A DNA stretch of 64,000 nt, taken from assembly GCA_046260765.1 (NCBI GenBank), contig JBHEOO010000013.1, positions 1 to 64,000 of the forward strand. The letters are read 5' to 3'. Below the pieces are notes generated by a model. It made no database searches. It worked only from the letters and a program-made list of their open reading frames with translations, and was not told the DNA's origin. Below, piece after piece: positions 32,924 to 41,554 of the stretch; the stretch's first letter is position 1; each line of letters begins with the position of its first letter. The translations under genes and the position numbers were made by a program. This DNA is from Chromatocurvus sp046260765. Lineage in GTDB: Bacteria > Pseudomonadota > Gammaproteobacteria > Pseudomonadales > Halieaceae.

Positions 32924-33584
32924 GATCAAGACGCACAATCTCCGTAAAAGCGTCCCCGTTGCGGGTGACGAGCTGGAGATACTGAAAGGGATCGACCTCG
33001 AAATCAAGTCGGGGCAGAGCGTCGCGATCATCGGGGCGTCAGGCTCTGGCAAGTCCACTCTTCTGGGACTGCTTGCGGGGCTCGACGACGCCAGCGATGG
33101 TACTATTCATATCGGAGAGACCGAGCTCAGCGGTCTTGATGAAGATGGTCGCGCCCAGCTGCGGGCGCGGGAAGTGGGGTTTGTCTTTCAGTCCTTTCAA
33201 CTACTGCCGGCGCTGACTGCCCTTGAGAATGTGATGCTGCCGCTTGAACTGCGCGGGCAGGCCGACGCCGGGGAGCAGGCCGCCCGATTCCTCGATCGCG
33301 TGGGACTGTCAGCCCGCACCGGGCACTATCCGCTGCAGCTGTCAGGGGGTGAGCAACAGCGGGTTGCGATTGCCCGCGCCTTTGCCGCGCAGCCGCGCAT
33401 TCTGTTTGCCGATGAGCCAACGGGGAATCTCGACACGGCCACGGGCGAGCGCGTTATCGATCTGCTGTTTGAGCTCAACCGGGAGGAGGGCACAACGCTG
33501 GTTCTGGTGACCCATGATGCAGCGCTGGCGTCGCGCTGTGATCGTCGGCTCGAAATGTCCGCCGGCGAGTTGACGGAGGCGTGA
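32922..33584 (+). CDS. ybbA: ABC transporter ATP-binding protein YbbA
   Basis: A 220-residue ABC ATPase of the LolD/MacB class. Walker A is GASGSGKST, the Q-loop region FVFQSFQLLPALTALENVMLP, signature LSGGEQQRVAIARAF and Walker B ILFADEPTGNLDT with the H-loop in VTHDAALA. It pairs with the FtsX-like permease YbbP, whose GTG start overlaps its stop (GTGA). YbbAP with TesA is a conserved envelope unit linked to export or handling of hydrophobic compounds. A good ribosome site (AGGGAAAGAGAA) precedes the ATG. Confidence 0.93.
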   Translation: MIKTHNLRKSVPVAGDELEILKGIDLEIKSGQSVAIIGASGSGKSTLLGLLAGLDDASDGTIHIGETELSGLDEDGRAQLRAREVGFVFQSFQLLPALTALENVMLPLELRGQADAGEQAARFLDRVGLSARTGHYPLQLSGGEQQRVAIARAFAAQPRILFADEPTGNLDTATGERVIDLLFELNREEGTTLVLVTHDAALASRCDRRLEMSAGELTEA

Positions 33585-36067
33585 ATAGCTGGGCAATAAC
33601 CGCCTCACGCATGCTGGCGAGAGACTGGCGAGGCGGCGAGCTTGGGGTTCTGCTGTCGGCACTGGTGCTCGCAGTGGCCGTCGTCGCGGGCATCAGCTCA
33701 TTTACCACGCGCCTGCAGGCTGCACTGGAGCAGGAGAGCAATCGCTTTCTCGCCGCTGATCTGGTGGTGCGGAGCAGGGAACCACTGCCCGAGGACTGGC
33801 AGCGGGAAGCCGCTGCCCGCGGACTCGGTACGGCCCGGGTATTGAGCTTCACCTCCATGGTCTATAGCGAGTCGGATGCATCGTCACTCGCCTCGATAAA
33901 AGCTGTCAGCCGCGACTACCCGCTGCGCGGCGATCTGAAGGTCAGCGCCGCGCCCTTTGGTGAGGTGCTCGTGGCAGAGAGCGGTCCGCCACAGGGTGAA
34001 GTCTGGATCGACTCGCGCCTGTTTGCTCTGCTCGATATCGAGCCCGGCGCCGAATTGAATGTCGGCGATGCCGAACTGCGGGTGACCGGCGCTGTCCGCT
34101 CCGAGCCGGATCGCTCCGTATCATTTGTGGATATCGGGCCGCGGGTTCTCATGCACGTGGACGACATCGCCGCAACCAACGTGCTGCAGCCCGGCAGTCG
34201 CGTCAGCTATCGGCACCTGGTCGCTGGCGACCCGTCTTCGATAGCGGCATATACGCAATGGCTGGAGCCAAGACTCGACGTGGGACATCGGCTCATCGAC
34301 GTGAGTGAGGGGCAGCCCGGCGTCGGTGCAGCACTGGCCCGCGCTGAGAGTTTCTTGCTGCTCGCCGGCAGTCTCGGCGTGGTGCTGGCGGGCGTCGCTA
34401 TTGCGCTGGCAGCACGGCGGTTCAGCGAGCGCCACGCGAACTACGTAGCTATACTCAAGAGCCTTGGGGCGACCTCGCGGGACATCAACCGGCTTTACGG
34501 GTCCAGCCTGGTGGCGCTGGGCGTATTGGCAACACTGCTGGGCTGCCTGCTCGGCGCTGTGCTGCAGTCCATGGCTTTCCGGGTGTTCGCGGACAGCCTG
34601 CCCTTGCAACCCGGGGCAGCGGGTGTGCGTCCCTATGCGATGGGTGCAGCTACTGCCCTGGTGTGTCTGCTGTCCTTTGCCTGGCCGCCGCTGCGGCGTC
34701 TGGGTCTGGCCAGTCCCCTGCGAGTGCTGCGGCGCGACATGCCGGAAGAAGGCCGCCGCAGCCTGTGGGATTACGCTATCGGCCTCACGGCTGTCAGCGG
34801 TCTGATGTGGTGGTACAGCGGGGATGCGCTGCTGACGCTGGCGGTACTTGCCGGTCTTGCCGCCAGCGTTACGCTGGGTTTCCTGCTGGCACTGACCCTG
34901 CTGCGCGGCGGGCGACTTGCGGGCATGCGTGCGGGCAGTATCTGGCGTCTGGCGCTGGCCAGCCTGCAGCGGCGGGGCAGCGCCAATGCGCTACAGGTCG
35001 TGATTTTTTCCATGGCGATATTGCTGCTTCTGGTTCTCACCATCATCCGCACAACGCTGATTGACAGCTGGGAAACTCAGGTGCCGGAGGATGCGCCGGA
35101 TCACTTTGTTGTCAACATTGCCCCCGATGAAGTCCAGCAGGTGGAGCAGAGCCTGCGGCAGTCGGGGGTGGACAGCGCACCACTGTATCCAATGATTCGT
35201 GGACGCATCATGCGCGTGAACGGGGAGGAGCTTTCCTCCAGTGACGGACAGGAGGAGGGGCGAAGTCAGCGTGAGGCCAACTTCACCTGGTCGAGAGAGA
35301 TTCCGACAGGCAATGAGCTCGTTGCCGGTAGCTGGTGGCCCCCGGAAACGGATGCTGCGCTGGTGTCGCTGGAGGTAGGTTTCGCGGAGCGTCTGCAGCT
35401 AAACGTTGGCGACCAGCTGGGTCTGCTCGTGGGGTCTCGCCCCCTGGACGTCACCGTCGCCAGCATCCGGACTCTCGACTGGCAGTCCATGCAGCCAAAC
35501 TTTTTCATGGTATTCCCGCCAGCGCTGTTGACGGATTTTTCCGCCACCTTCATGACCAGCTTTCATCTGGGGGACGAGAAAAAGGCGTTTCTCAATCCCT
35601 TCATCCGGCAGTTCCCGACCGTATCGGTATTTGAAATGGATGTGGTGATTGCGCAGCTTCGTGGCATCGTCAATCAGGTGTCGGCCGCGGTGGAACTGGT
35701 GCTGGCGATCATTCTCCTCGCCGGTGCGCTGGTGCTGGTGGCCGGCGTGCAGGCAAGTGTGGACAGCCGTCGTCGCGAAAGCGCCCTGCTGCGAGCGCTC
35801 GGTGCCCGGCGTGGCCTGGTGCTTGGGGCTCTGGCGATTGAGTTTGCCAGCCTTGGCTTTTTTGCTGGTCTGCTGGCCGTGGCCGGTGCCGAGTTGTCTG
35901 CATTCGGGCTTCAGGTCTGGGTTCTGGAACTGGCGTACAGACCCAGTCCGTGGCTGTGGCCAGTCGGTATTATTGGCGCGATGCTGCTGATTGGCGCACT
36001 CGGTGTCGTCAGCTGCCGGTCGTCGGTGAGCACGCCGCCGCTGCAGGTGCTGCGGGAATCCGATTAG
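33581..36067 (+). CDS. ybbP: ABC transporter permease YbbP (FtsX-like)
   Basis: An 828-residue permease with two FtsX modules: an N-terminal anchor helix followed by a large periplasmic domain, a middle three-to-four-helix FtsX block (about 258-400), another periplasmic domain (about 500-680), and the last block (about 700-820, LVLAIILLAGALVLVAGVQASVDSRRRESALLRALGARRG). This matches YbbP, larger than a MacB-type permease. It starts at GTG in a 4-bp overlap with ybbA. The 3' end overlaps the convergent TetR gene by 4 bp. Confidence 0.93.
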   Translation: MNSWAITASRMLARDWRGGELGVLLSALVLAVAVVAGISSFTTRLQAALEQESNRFLAADLVVRSREPLPEDWQREAAARGLGTARVLSFTSMVYSESDASSLASIKAVSRDYPLRGDLKVSAAPFGEVLVAESGPPQGEVWIDSRLFALLDIEPGAELNVGDAELRVTGAVRSEPDRSVSFVDIGPRVLMHVDDIAATNVLQPGSRVSYRHLVAGDPSSIAAYTQWLEPRLDVGHRLIDVSEGQPGVGAALARAESFLLLAGSLGVVLAGVAIALAARRFSERHANYVAILKSLGATSRDINRLYGSSLVALGVLATLLGCLLGAVLQSMAFRVFADSLPLQPGAAGVRPYAMGAATALVCLLSFAWPPLRRLGLASPLRVLRRDMPEEGRRSLWDYAIGLTAVSGLMWWYSGDALLTLAVLAGLAASVTLGFLLALTLLRGGRLAGMRAGSIWRLALASLQRRGSANALQVVIFSMAILLLLVLTIIRTTLIDSWETQVPEDAPDHFVVNIAPDEVQQVEQSLRQSGVDSAPLYPMIRGRIMRVNGEELSSSDGQEEGRSQREANFTWSREIPTGNELVAGSWWPPETDAALVSLEVGFAERLQLNVGDQLGLLVGSRPLDVTVASIRTLDWQSMQPNFFMVFPPALLTDFSATFMTSFHLGDEKKAFLNPFIRQFPTVSVFEMDVVIAQLRGIVNQVSAAVELVLAIILLAGALVLVAGVQASVDSRRRESALLRALGARRGLVLGALAIEFASLGFFAGLLAVAGAELSAFGLQVWVLELAYRPSPWLWPVGIIGAMLLIGALGVVSCRSSVSTPPLQVLRESD

Positions 36068-36717
36068 CTGTCCGGCGCGTCCCGCTGCCGGTCACAGTCC
36101 ACGCTGATGCCGCGGATGAAGGTCTGCACGCCCAGCGTCACCTGACGTTCGCTGTCTACGTGGCGCTGAAACAGAGAGGGAGCATCTACCCGCAGCATAG
36201 CCATGCCGTGTATGCTGGCCCAGGCGACATTGGTCAGATAGCGGACGTCTTCAGTCTGCGTAAACAGACCACCATCAATGCCTCGCTGCAATATCTGCTG
36301 CACCGCCGCTGCAGTTTCCCGACTCGCTGCTCGCAGTTCAGGATATTTTTCGGCGGGTTGCACGACAGGGCCGAACATCAGCTTGAACAGGGATGTATTC
36401 TCCTCGGCATAGGCGACATAAGTGCGAGCCAGTGCGGCGAGCTGGTCATCGGGAGAGGGGCCCGCGCCGCGCTCTGCCTGCTGTAGCGCCAGAAGCAGTC
36501 GTCGATACCCTTCCGCCGCCATTGCGGCGAGCAGAGATTCCTTGTCAGCGAAGTGGCGATAGGGCGCTGTCTGCGAAACACCCAGCCTGCGCGCAAGGGC
36601 GCGCAGGCTCAGGTTTTCTGTATCGCTGCTCCCCAGTTGCTCAATGGCGGACGCCAGCAATTCGGCGCGCAGATTGCCGTGATGGTAATTACGTGCCCGA
36701 GCAGACGAGACAGCCAC
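36064..36717 (-). CDS. TetR/AcrR-family transcriptional regulator
   Basis: A 217-residue TetR protein. The N-terminal HTH lies at about 12-58 (YHHGNLRAELLASAIEQLG, LSLRALARRLGVSQTAPYRHFADKESLLAAMA), the remainder being a ligand-binding helical domain of the WHG type (NVAWASIHGMAML). It starts 14 bp after the mdh stop on the same strand, so the two are probably cotranscribed. A perfect 9-bp-arm palindrome upstream of mdh (37762-37784) is a candidate operator. Ligand unknown. Confidence 0.88.
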   Translation of the reverse strand: MAVSSARARNYHHGNLRAELLASAIEQLGSSDTENLSLRALARRLGVSQTAPYRHFADKESLLAAMAAEGYRRLLLALQQAERGAGPSPDDQLAALARTYVAYAEENTSLFKLMFGPVVQPAEKYPELRAASRETAAAVQQILQRGIDGGLFTQTEDVRYLTNVAWASIHGMAMLRVDAPSLFQRHVDSERQVTLGVQTFIRGISVDCDRQRDAPDS

Positions 36718-36731
36718 GTTGGCCGCTTCCC

Positions 36732-37712
36732 TCAGGGCAGCAGGTGCTTGACGGCGTCGCGCTCTTCGCTGAGCTCCTGTTCAGTGGCACGCATTCTTTC
36801 GCGACTGAAATCGCCGATGTCCAGACCCTGAACGATCTCCCACTTCCCCTGCGTGCAGCGGCATGGGAAGGAATAGATCAGGCCCTCGGCGATGTCGTAG
36901 GAACCGTCGGAATAAACGCCCATCGATACCCACTCATCCCCGGGCGTGCCCAGTGCCCAGCTCCGAATATGATCGATTGCGGCATTCGCGGCCGAAGCGG
37001 CGGATGAGGCGCCGCGCGCCTTGATAATGGCCGCGCCTCGCTGCTGCACCGTCGGTATAAATGTAGTTGCATACCAGACCTCGTCAACCTCTTCCATCGC
37101 CGGCTTGCCGTTAACCTGCGTGTTGAACAGATCGGGATATTGCGTGGCCGAGTGGTTGCCCCACACCGTCATGCGGCTGATGTCATTAATGCTGGTGCCG
37201 GTTTTCTGAGCGAGCTGGGTCATCGCGCGGTTGTGGTCGAGACGCATCATTGCAGTGAAGTTGCGCGGATCGATGTCCGGCGCATTGCGCTGGGCGATCA
37301 GTGCGTTGGTATTGGCGGGGTTCCCAACCACCAGCACCTTCACGTCGCGGCTGGCGTGATCGTTGATTGCCTTGCCCTGCACGGAGAATATCTGGGCGTT
37401 GGCTTCGAGCAGGTCTTTACGCTCCATTCCCGGGCCACGGGGACGCGCGCCGACGAGGAGGGCATAGTCAGCGTCCTTGAAGCCGGCGTTCGGGTCATCT
37501 GTGCAGAAAACGCCCGCGAGAAGCGGGAAAGCGCAGTCGTCAAGCTCCATGCGGACGCCTTCCAGTGCTTCCATTGCCGGTGCAATATCCAGAAGCTGGA
37601 GAATCACCGGCTGATCTTCGCCCAGCATATCCCCCGACGCGATGCGAAACAGGAGGGAATACCCGATCTGACCGGCGGCGCCGGTTACGGTGACTCTGAC
37701 AGGTGATTTCAT
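36732..37712 (-). CDS. mdh: Malate dehydrogenase
   Basis: A 326-residue NAD-dependent malate dehydrogenase, interconverting malate and oxaloacetate in the TCA cycle. The Rossmann signature is VTGAAGQIGYSLLFRIASG, substrate arginines are in GARPRGPGMERKDLL, the catalytic histidine is in VWGNHSATQYPD. It is the roughly 325-residue MDH type seen in many aerobic bacteria (cytosolic-like), not the E. coli 312-residue type. AAGGA lies about 8 bp upstream of the ATG. It lies upstream of the TetR gene in one probable transcript. Confidence 0.95.
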   Translation of the reverse strand: MKSPVRVTVTGAAGQIGYSLLFRIASGDMLGEDQPVILQLLDIAPAMEALEGVRMELDDCAFPLLAGVFCTDDPNAGFKDADYALLVGARPRGPGMERKDLLEANAQIFSVQGKAINDHASRDVKVLVVGNPANTNALIAQRNAPDIDPRNFTAMMRLDHNRAMTQLAQKTGTSINDISRMTVWGNHSATQYPDLFNTQVNGKPAMEEVDEVWYATTFIPTVQQRGAAIIKARGASSAASAANAAIDHIRSWALGTPGDEWVSMGVYSDGSYDIAEGLIYSFPCRCTQGKWEIVQGLDIGDFSRERMRATEQELSEERDAVKHLLP

Positions 37713-37761
37713 GGCCTTTCCTTCTTCGATTGTGTAAGAATACTATGCTTTACATGCTTCA

Positions 37762-37784
37762 TTTTCCGGGGATTACCCGGAAAA
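37762..37784. promoter_or_regulatory. Perfect palindrome between mdh and ttcA (candidate operator)
   Basis: TTTTCCGGG (37762-37770), five bases, CCCGGAAAA (37776-37784). The arms match perfectly. No T tract follows on either strand, so it is not a terminator. It lies 50 bp upstream of mdh, in the region where a promoter for the mdh-tetR transcript must be, and its size fits a TetR-family operator. The link to that regulator is an inference. Confidence 0.5.
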
Positions 37785-37910
37785 CACAAGGCACAGTCGT
37801 CGGCTCTGGCTTTGCCCCATCCATACTGTCGGGATCGAACGCCGGTGGACGCCCTGCGCCGGGCGGCGTTAAACTCCAGCGCTTTATCTCTACAGGATGC
37901 GATCACCGCC

Positions 37911-38744
37911 GTGCAGGAACTGACCCGCAAACAGCGACTCGAATTCAACAAGCTGCAGAAGCGACTGCGTCGACAGGTGTCACACGCCATTCTCGATTAT
38001 CAGATGATCGGCGAGGGTGACAAGGTCATGGTGTGCGTGTCCGGCGGCAAGGATTCCTACGCCATGCTGGACATTCTGCTGCGACTGCAGAAAAGCGCGC
38101 CGGTGAAGTTCGAGCTTGTGGCCGTGAACATGGACCAGAAGCAGCCCGGGTTTCCCGAGGAGGTGCTGCCCGCCTGGCTTGACGCCCAGGGCGTTCCTTA
38201 TCACATCCTGGAAAAAGATACCTACAGCGTCGTTAAATCGATTATCCCCGAGGGCAAGACAACCTGCGGTCTCTGCTCGCGCCTGCGACGTGGCAGTCTT
38301 TACGGCTTTGCCGAATCCATCGGCGCCACGCGGATAGCGCTTGGTCATCACCGCGATGACATTGTCGAGACGCTTTTCCTGAACATGTTTTTTGGCGGCA
38401 GTCTGAAGGCCATGCCGCCCAAACTGCTCTCTGATGACGGGCGCAACGTCGTGATTCGCCCGCTGGCCTACGTGAAGGAAAAGGACCTTGTGGCCTACGC
38501 ACGCTTTCGGGAATTTCCGATCATCCCCTGCAATCTGTGCGGCTCTCAGGAAAATCTTCAGCGTGTCGAGGTCAAGCGGATGCTGGCAGATTGGGAAAAG
38601 CGTTACCCGGGTCGCACGGAGACAATATTCCGCAGCGTGTGCAATGTAGCACCCTCGCAGTTGGCGGACCGTGAGTTGTTTGATTTTGCGGGCATTGAAC
38701 AGATAGCGCCGACGGCCGACGATATTCGCCTGGTATCGGTGTAG
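37911..38744 (+). CDS. ttcA: tRNA 2-thiocytidine(32) synthetase TtcA
   Basis: A 277-residue enzyme (from GTG 37911) that thiolates cytidine 32 of tRNA. PP-loop ATP site SGGKDS in VMVCVSGGKDSYAML, first CxxC in TTCGLCSRLRRG, second CxxC in IPCNLCGSQENLQR, and RYPGRTETIF near the end. These cysteines bind the [4Fe-4S] cluster. The start is placed at GTG 37911 (VQELTRKQRLEFNKLQKRLRR) by comparison with E. coli TtcA; the frame is open back to 37812 but that part is not family-like. It is followed 6 bp later by ccmA. Confidence 0.93.
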   Translation: MQELTRKQRLEFNKLQKRLRRQVSHAILDYQMIGEGDKVMVCVSGGKDSYAMLDILLRLQKSAPVKFELVAVNMDQKQPGFPEEVLPAWLDAQGVPYHILEKDTYSVVKSIIPEGKTTCGLCSRLRRGSLYGFAESIGATRIALGHHRDDIVETLFLNMFFGGSLKAMPPKLLSDDGRNVVIRPLAYVKEKDLVAYARFREFPIIPCNLCGSQENLQRVEVKRMLADWEKRYPGRTETIFRSVCNVAPSQLADRELFDFAGIEQIAPTADDIRLVSV

Positions 38745-38750
38745 AGGTAG

Positions 38751-39371
38751 GTGAGTACCCCTGTCAGGAGCGATGAACCGCTGCTGGAGTGCAGCGCACT
38801 GACGCTGGTTCGCGGGGAGCGAGAGTTGTTTTCTGGACTTGATTTTTCCCTGCGGTCAGGCGAAATACTTCAGGTCGAGGGTGAAAACGGAGCCGGGAAA
38901 ACAAGTCTGCTGCGCGTGCTTTCAGGTCTTGCACGCTACGGTTACGAAGGTGAGATAAAAAGACAGGCACTACTGCTTTATATCGGTCACCTCAGCGCTG
39001 TCAAGGAGTTGCTGACGCCGCGAGAGAACCTCGCCTGGCACGTCGACGGCCACGGTGACTACCGAGACAACGATATCTGCGCGGCGCTGGCAAAAGTGGG
39101 TCTCGCCGGTTACGAGGACGTGCCCTCGCACCAGCTCTCCGCCGGCCAGCACCGGCGTGTCAACCTTGCGCGCCTGCATCTGGCGCAACAGCCGCTGTGG
39201 TTGCTGGACGAGCCATTCACTGCGATCGACCGCGATGGCGTCGCTTCCCTGGAAGATCTTTTTGTCAGCCATGCGCAGAGCGGAGGTGCCGTGGTGCTGA
39301 CATCGCACCAGCCGCTGTCGATGGTTTACCCGGTGACACGTCTGATGCTGAAGGCGGGTATTGACCTGTGA
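38751..39371 (+). CDS. ccmA: Cytochrome c biogenesis ATP-binding export protein CcmA
   Basis: A 206-residue ABC ATPase of the haem handling complex CcmABCD. Walker A GENGAGKTSL, signature LSAGQHRRVNLARL (the CcmA variant), Walker B WLLDEPFTAID. GTG start with GAGG just upstream. Together with CcmB it releases holo-CcmE from CcmC by ATP hydrolysis. It is the first gene of a complete ccmABCDEFGHI operon, only 6 bp after ttcA. Confidence 0.94.
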   Translation: MSTPVRSDEPLLECSALTLVRGERELFSGLDFSLRSGEILQVEGENGAGKTSLLRVLSGLARYGYEGEIKRQALLLYIGHLSAVKELLTPRENLAWHVDGHGDYRDNDICAALAKVGLAGYEDVPSHQLSAGQHRRVNLARLHLAQQPLWLLDEPFTAIDRDGVASLEDLFVSHAQSGGAVVLTSHQPLSMVYPVTRLMLKAGIDL

Positions 39372-40063
39372 TACCGGCGACTGCGCCCGGCGCACTGCCA
39401 TTCTGCATACGACTGCTGCGTCGACAGCTGACGCTGGCCATTCGCCGTCCGGTGGCCGTGGGCAACCCGCTGCTGTTCTTTGCCATGGTGGTCGCGCTGT
39501 TTCCCCTCGGCATCGGGCCGGCGCCGGAGACTCTGGCGGGATTCGCGCCGGGCATACTCTGGATAGTAGCCCTTTTGTCGAATCTTCTTTCTGCAGATGG
39601 CATTTTCCGCAGTGATTTTGATGACGGTAGCCTCGAACAGCTGCTGCTTGCTCCGCAGCCACTCTATCTGTCTGTCCTGGCCTATGTGGCGGCGCACTGG
39701 CTGGTTACCGGCGTGCTCCTGGCTTTGGTTTCCCCGCTGTTTGCAGCAATGCTGGATTTGCCGGTGGTCGCATGGCCGTCCCTCGCTGTCAGTCTGCTTC
39801 TCGGGTCGGGTGTTATGAGCCTCGTGGGCGGTATCGGTGCAGCGCTGACCGTCGGCCTCAGGCGCGGCGGCATGCTGATTTCGCTGCTTATCCTGCCCTT
39901 TTACATGCCGGTGCTGATTTTCGGGACGGCGACAGTGCAGGGGGCGCTGGATGGCGCCCCGGTGCTGCCGTTTCTGGCCTTGCTCGGATCCATGCTGTGT
40001 CTGTCCATCGCGCTGGCGCCGCTGGCGATCAGTGCCGGACTCAGGATCAGTGTCGATGCCTGA
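39368..40063 (+). CDS. ccmB: Haem exporter permease subunit CcmB
   Basis: A 231-residue membrane protein with six hydrophobic segments. The N-terminal RRQLTLAIRRPVAVGNPLLFFAMVVALFPLGIGP and the FRSDFDDGSLEQLLLAPQPL loop are family hallmarks. It overlaps ccmA by 4 bp (GTGA). Membrane partner of CcmA. A 66-bp gap to ccmC contains TATAAT at about 40116-40121, which might be an internal promoter, but no good -35 is seen. Confidence 0.94.
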   Translation: MIPATAPGALPFCIRLLRRQLTLAIRRPVAVGNPLLFFAMVVALFPLGIGPAPETLAGFAPGILWIVALLSNLLSADGIFRSDFDDGSLEQLLLAPQPLYLSVLAYVAAHWLVTGVLLALVSPLFAAMLDLPVVAWPSLAVSLLLGSGVMSLVGGIGAALTVGLRRGGMLISLLILPFYMPVLIFGTATVQGALDGAPVLPFLALLGSMLCLSIALAPLAISAGLRISVDA

Positions 40064-40129
40064 TATTTTGACGATTATGGCGCGAGGTCAATTTTTTCAC
40101 AGACGGTCACGTAGTATAATCACGACCTG

Positions 40130-40870
40130 ATGTGGACACTCTTTCACAAGTTTGGCTCGCCCCCCTGGCTGTACAGGCTGTCCGGGAGCATTCTGCGTTG
40201 GCTGCTGCCAATATCCTTGCTGGCGCTCACGGTTGGTGTGGGCTGGGGCCTGCTGTTCACTGCACCTGATTTTCGCCAGGGCAACAGCTATCGCATTATC
40301 TACATACACGTGCCGGCGGCGGTGGTTGCACTCGCAGGGTACTACGTGATGGCGATTGCCGGTGGCATCAGCCTGATCTGGAAAATGAAGATGGCGGATG
40401 TCGCCATGCAGGCGGCAGCTCCCGTTGGCGCCGCGCTGACCTTCATTGCGCTGCTGACGGGCGCTGTCTGGGGCAAGCCGACCTGGGGCACCTGGTGGGT
40501 GTGGGATGCGCGCATAACGTCCATGCTTATCCTGCTTTTTCTGTACCTCGGCGTGATGGCTTTGTATGAAGCCTTTGACAACAAGGCGGCCGCTGCCCGG
40601 GCCTGCGCGATTCTCAGCCTGGTGGGAATGGTAAACATCCCCATCATCTACAAGTCCGTGGACTGGTGGTACAGTCTGCATCAGCCGGCATCCATCAAGT
40701 TTTCCGGTGAAAGCAGTATCGACCCCAGCATGCTCTACCCACTGCTGCTTAGCATCATCGCCTTTTACGCACTGTTCACCTGCTGTCTGCTGGCGAACAT
40801 GCGGGCAGAGATACTGCAGCGCGAGCGCAGAACCGGTTGGGTGCAGCGACTGGCCAGTGAGACACACTGA
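40130..40870 (+). CDS. ccmC: Cytochrome c maturation protein CcmC
   Basis: A 246-residue six-helix membrane protein that loads haem onto CcmE. The tryptophan-rich WWD-type loop is WGKPTWGTWWVWDARITSML. Conserved histidines flank it (YIHVPAA and the VDWWYSLHQPASIK region). ATG at 40130 with a weak ribosome site. ccmD overlaps its stop by one base. Confidence 0.94.
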   Translation: MWTLFHKFGSPPWLYRLSGSILRWLLPISLLALTVGVGWGLLFTAPDFRQGNSYRIIYIHVPAAVVALAGYYVMAIAGGISLIWKMKMADVAMQAAAPVGAALTFIALLTGAVWGKPTWGTWWVWDARITSMLILLFLYLGVMALYEAFDNKAAAARACAILSLVGMVNIPIIYKSVDWWYSLHQPASIKFSGESSIDPSMLYPLLLSIIAFYALFTCCLLANMRAEILQRERRTGWVQRLASETH

Positions 40871-41121
40871 TGTATTTTGACAGTTTCCGTGCCCTGGTCG
40901 AGATGGGCGGACATGGCCTCTATGTATGGTCGGCGTACGCTATCTCACTGGTTGTTATCGTACTTTTGGTAATAGCGCCCTATCGTCGGCGCAGGCGATT
41001 GCTGGCCGCCATACGGAGTGGTCAGCAGCGCGAGGCGGCCGCGGCTGCCCGCCGCGGGCCGCAGGCTGCTGTCAGCGGCGTTTCCAGCAAAAAGGAGTCA
41101 TTGAATGCACCCCGTGCGTAA
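40870..41121 (+). CDS. ccmD: Cytochrome c maturation protein CcmD
   Basis: An 83-residue small membrane protein with one hydrophobic helix (YVWSAYAISLVVIVLLVIAPY) and a basic cytosolic tail (RRRRRLLAAIRSGQQREAAAA). It stabilises the CcmABC complex. Slightly longer than the E. coli protein (69 residues). Overlaps ccmC by one base and ccmE by 17 bp. Confidence 0.9.
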   Translation: MYFDSFRALVEMGGHGLYVWSAYAISLVVIVLLVIAPYRRRRRLLAAIRSGQQREAAAAARRGPQAAVSGVSSKKESLNAPRA

Positions 41122-41554
41122 GCAGCGTCTGGTCATTGTCAGCAGCGTTGTTCTGTTTTCCTCTCTCGCCGTCGGGCTGGCCGCTTACGCATTGCGCGGC
41201 AACATCAACCTGTTTTACCCACCGGTTGACGTGATGGCAGGGCTCGCTCCTCTCGATCGCCCGATCCGCGTCGGCGGCATGGTGGTTGACGGCAGTGTCG
41301 AGCGCAGCAGAGAGTCGCTCGAAGTGCGCTTCTCGGTTACTGACTATGAAGCGGTAGTGCCGGTTGTGTATGTCGGTATTCTTCCGGATCTTTTTGCGGA
41401 AGGTGAAGGCGCTGTGGCGGCGGGAACGTTGAATGCCGATGGTGTGCTGCTGGCGACAGAGGTGCTTGCCAAGCATGATGAGAATTACATGCCGCCGGAG
41501 GTGGCTGACGCGCTCGAGGCATCCGCCCGTCGCAAACAGGAGGCATCGCTGTGA
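41105..41554 (+). CDS. ccmE: Haem chaperone CcmE
   Basis: A 149-residue periplasmic haem chaperone anchored by an N-terminal helix (LVIVSSVVLFSSLAVGLAAYAL). The OB-fold core includes IRVGGMVVDGSV and the haem-attaching histidine lies in LAKHDENYMP, with the tyrosine in the usual HxxxY arrangement. Last residues are polar. The ribosome site AAAAGGAG lies inside ccmD. Confidence 0.95.
   Translation: MHPVRKQRLVIVSSVVLFSSLAVGLAAYALRGNINLFYPPVDVMAGLAPLDRPIRVGGMVVDGSVERSRESLEVRFSVTDYEAVVPVVYVGILPDLFAEGEGAVAAGTLNADGVLLATEVLAKHDENYMPPEVADALEASARRKQEASL

Noticed and set aside
40084..40129. Independent promoter for ccmC
   Set aside because: A TATAAT hexamer exists but no convincing -35 at 16-18 bp, and operon context makes it unnecessary; left as a remark only.
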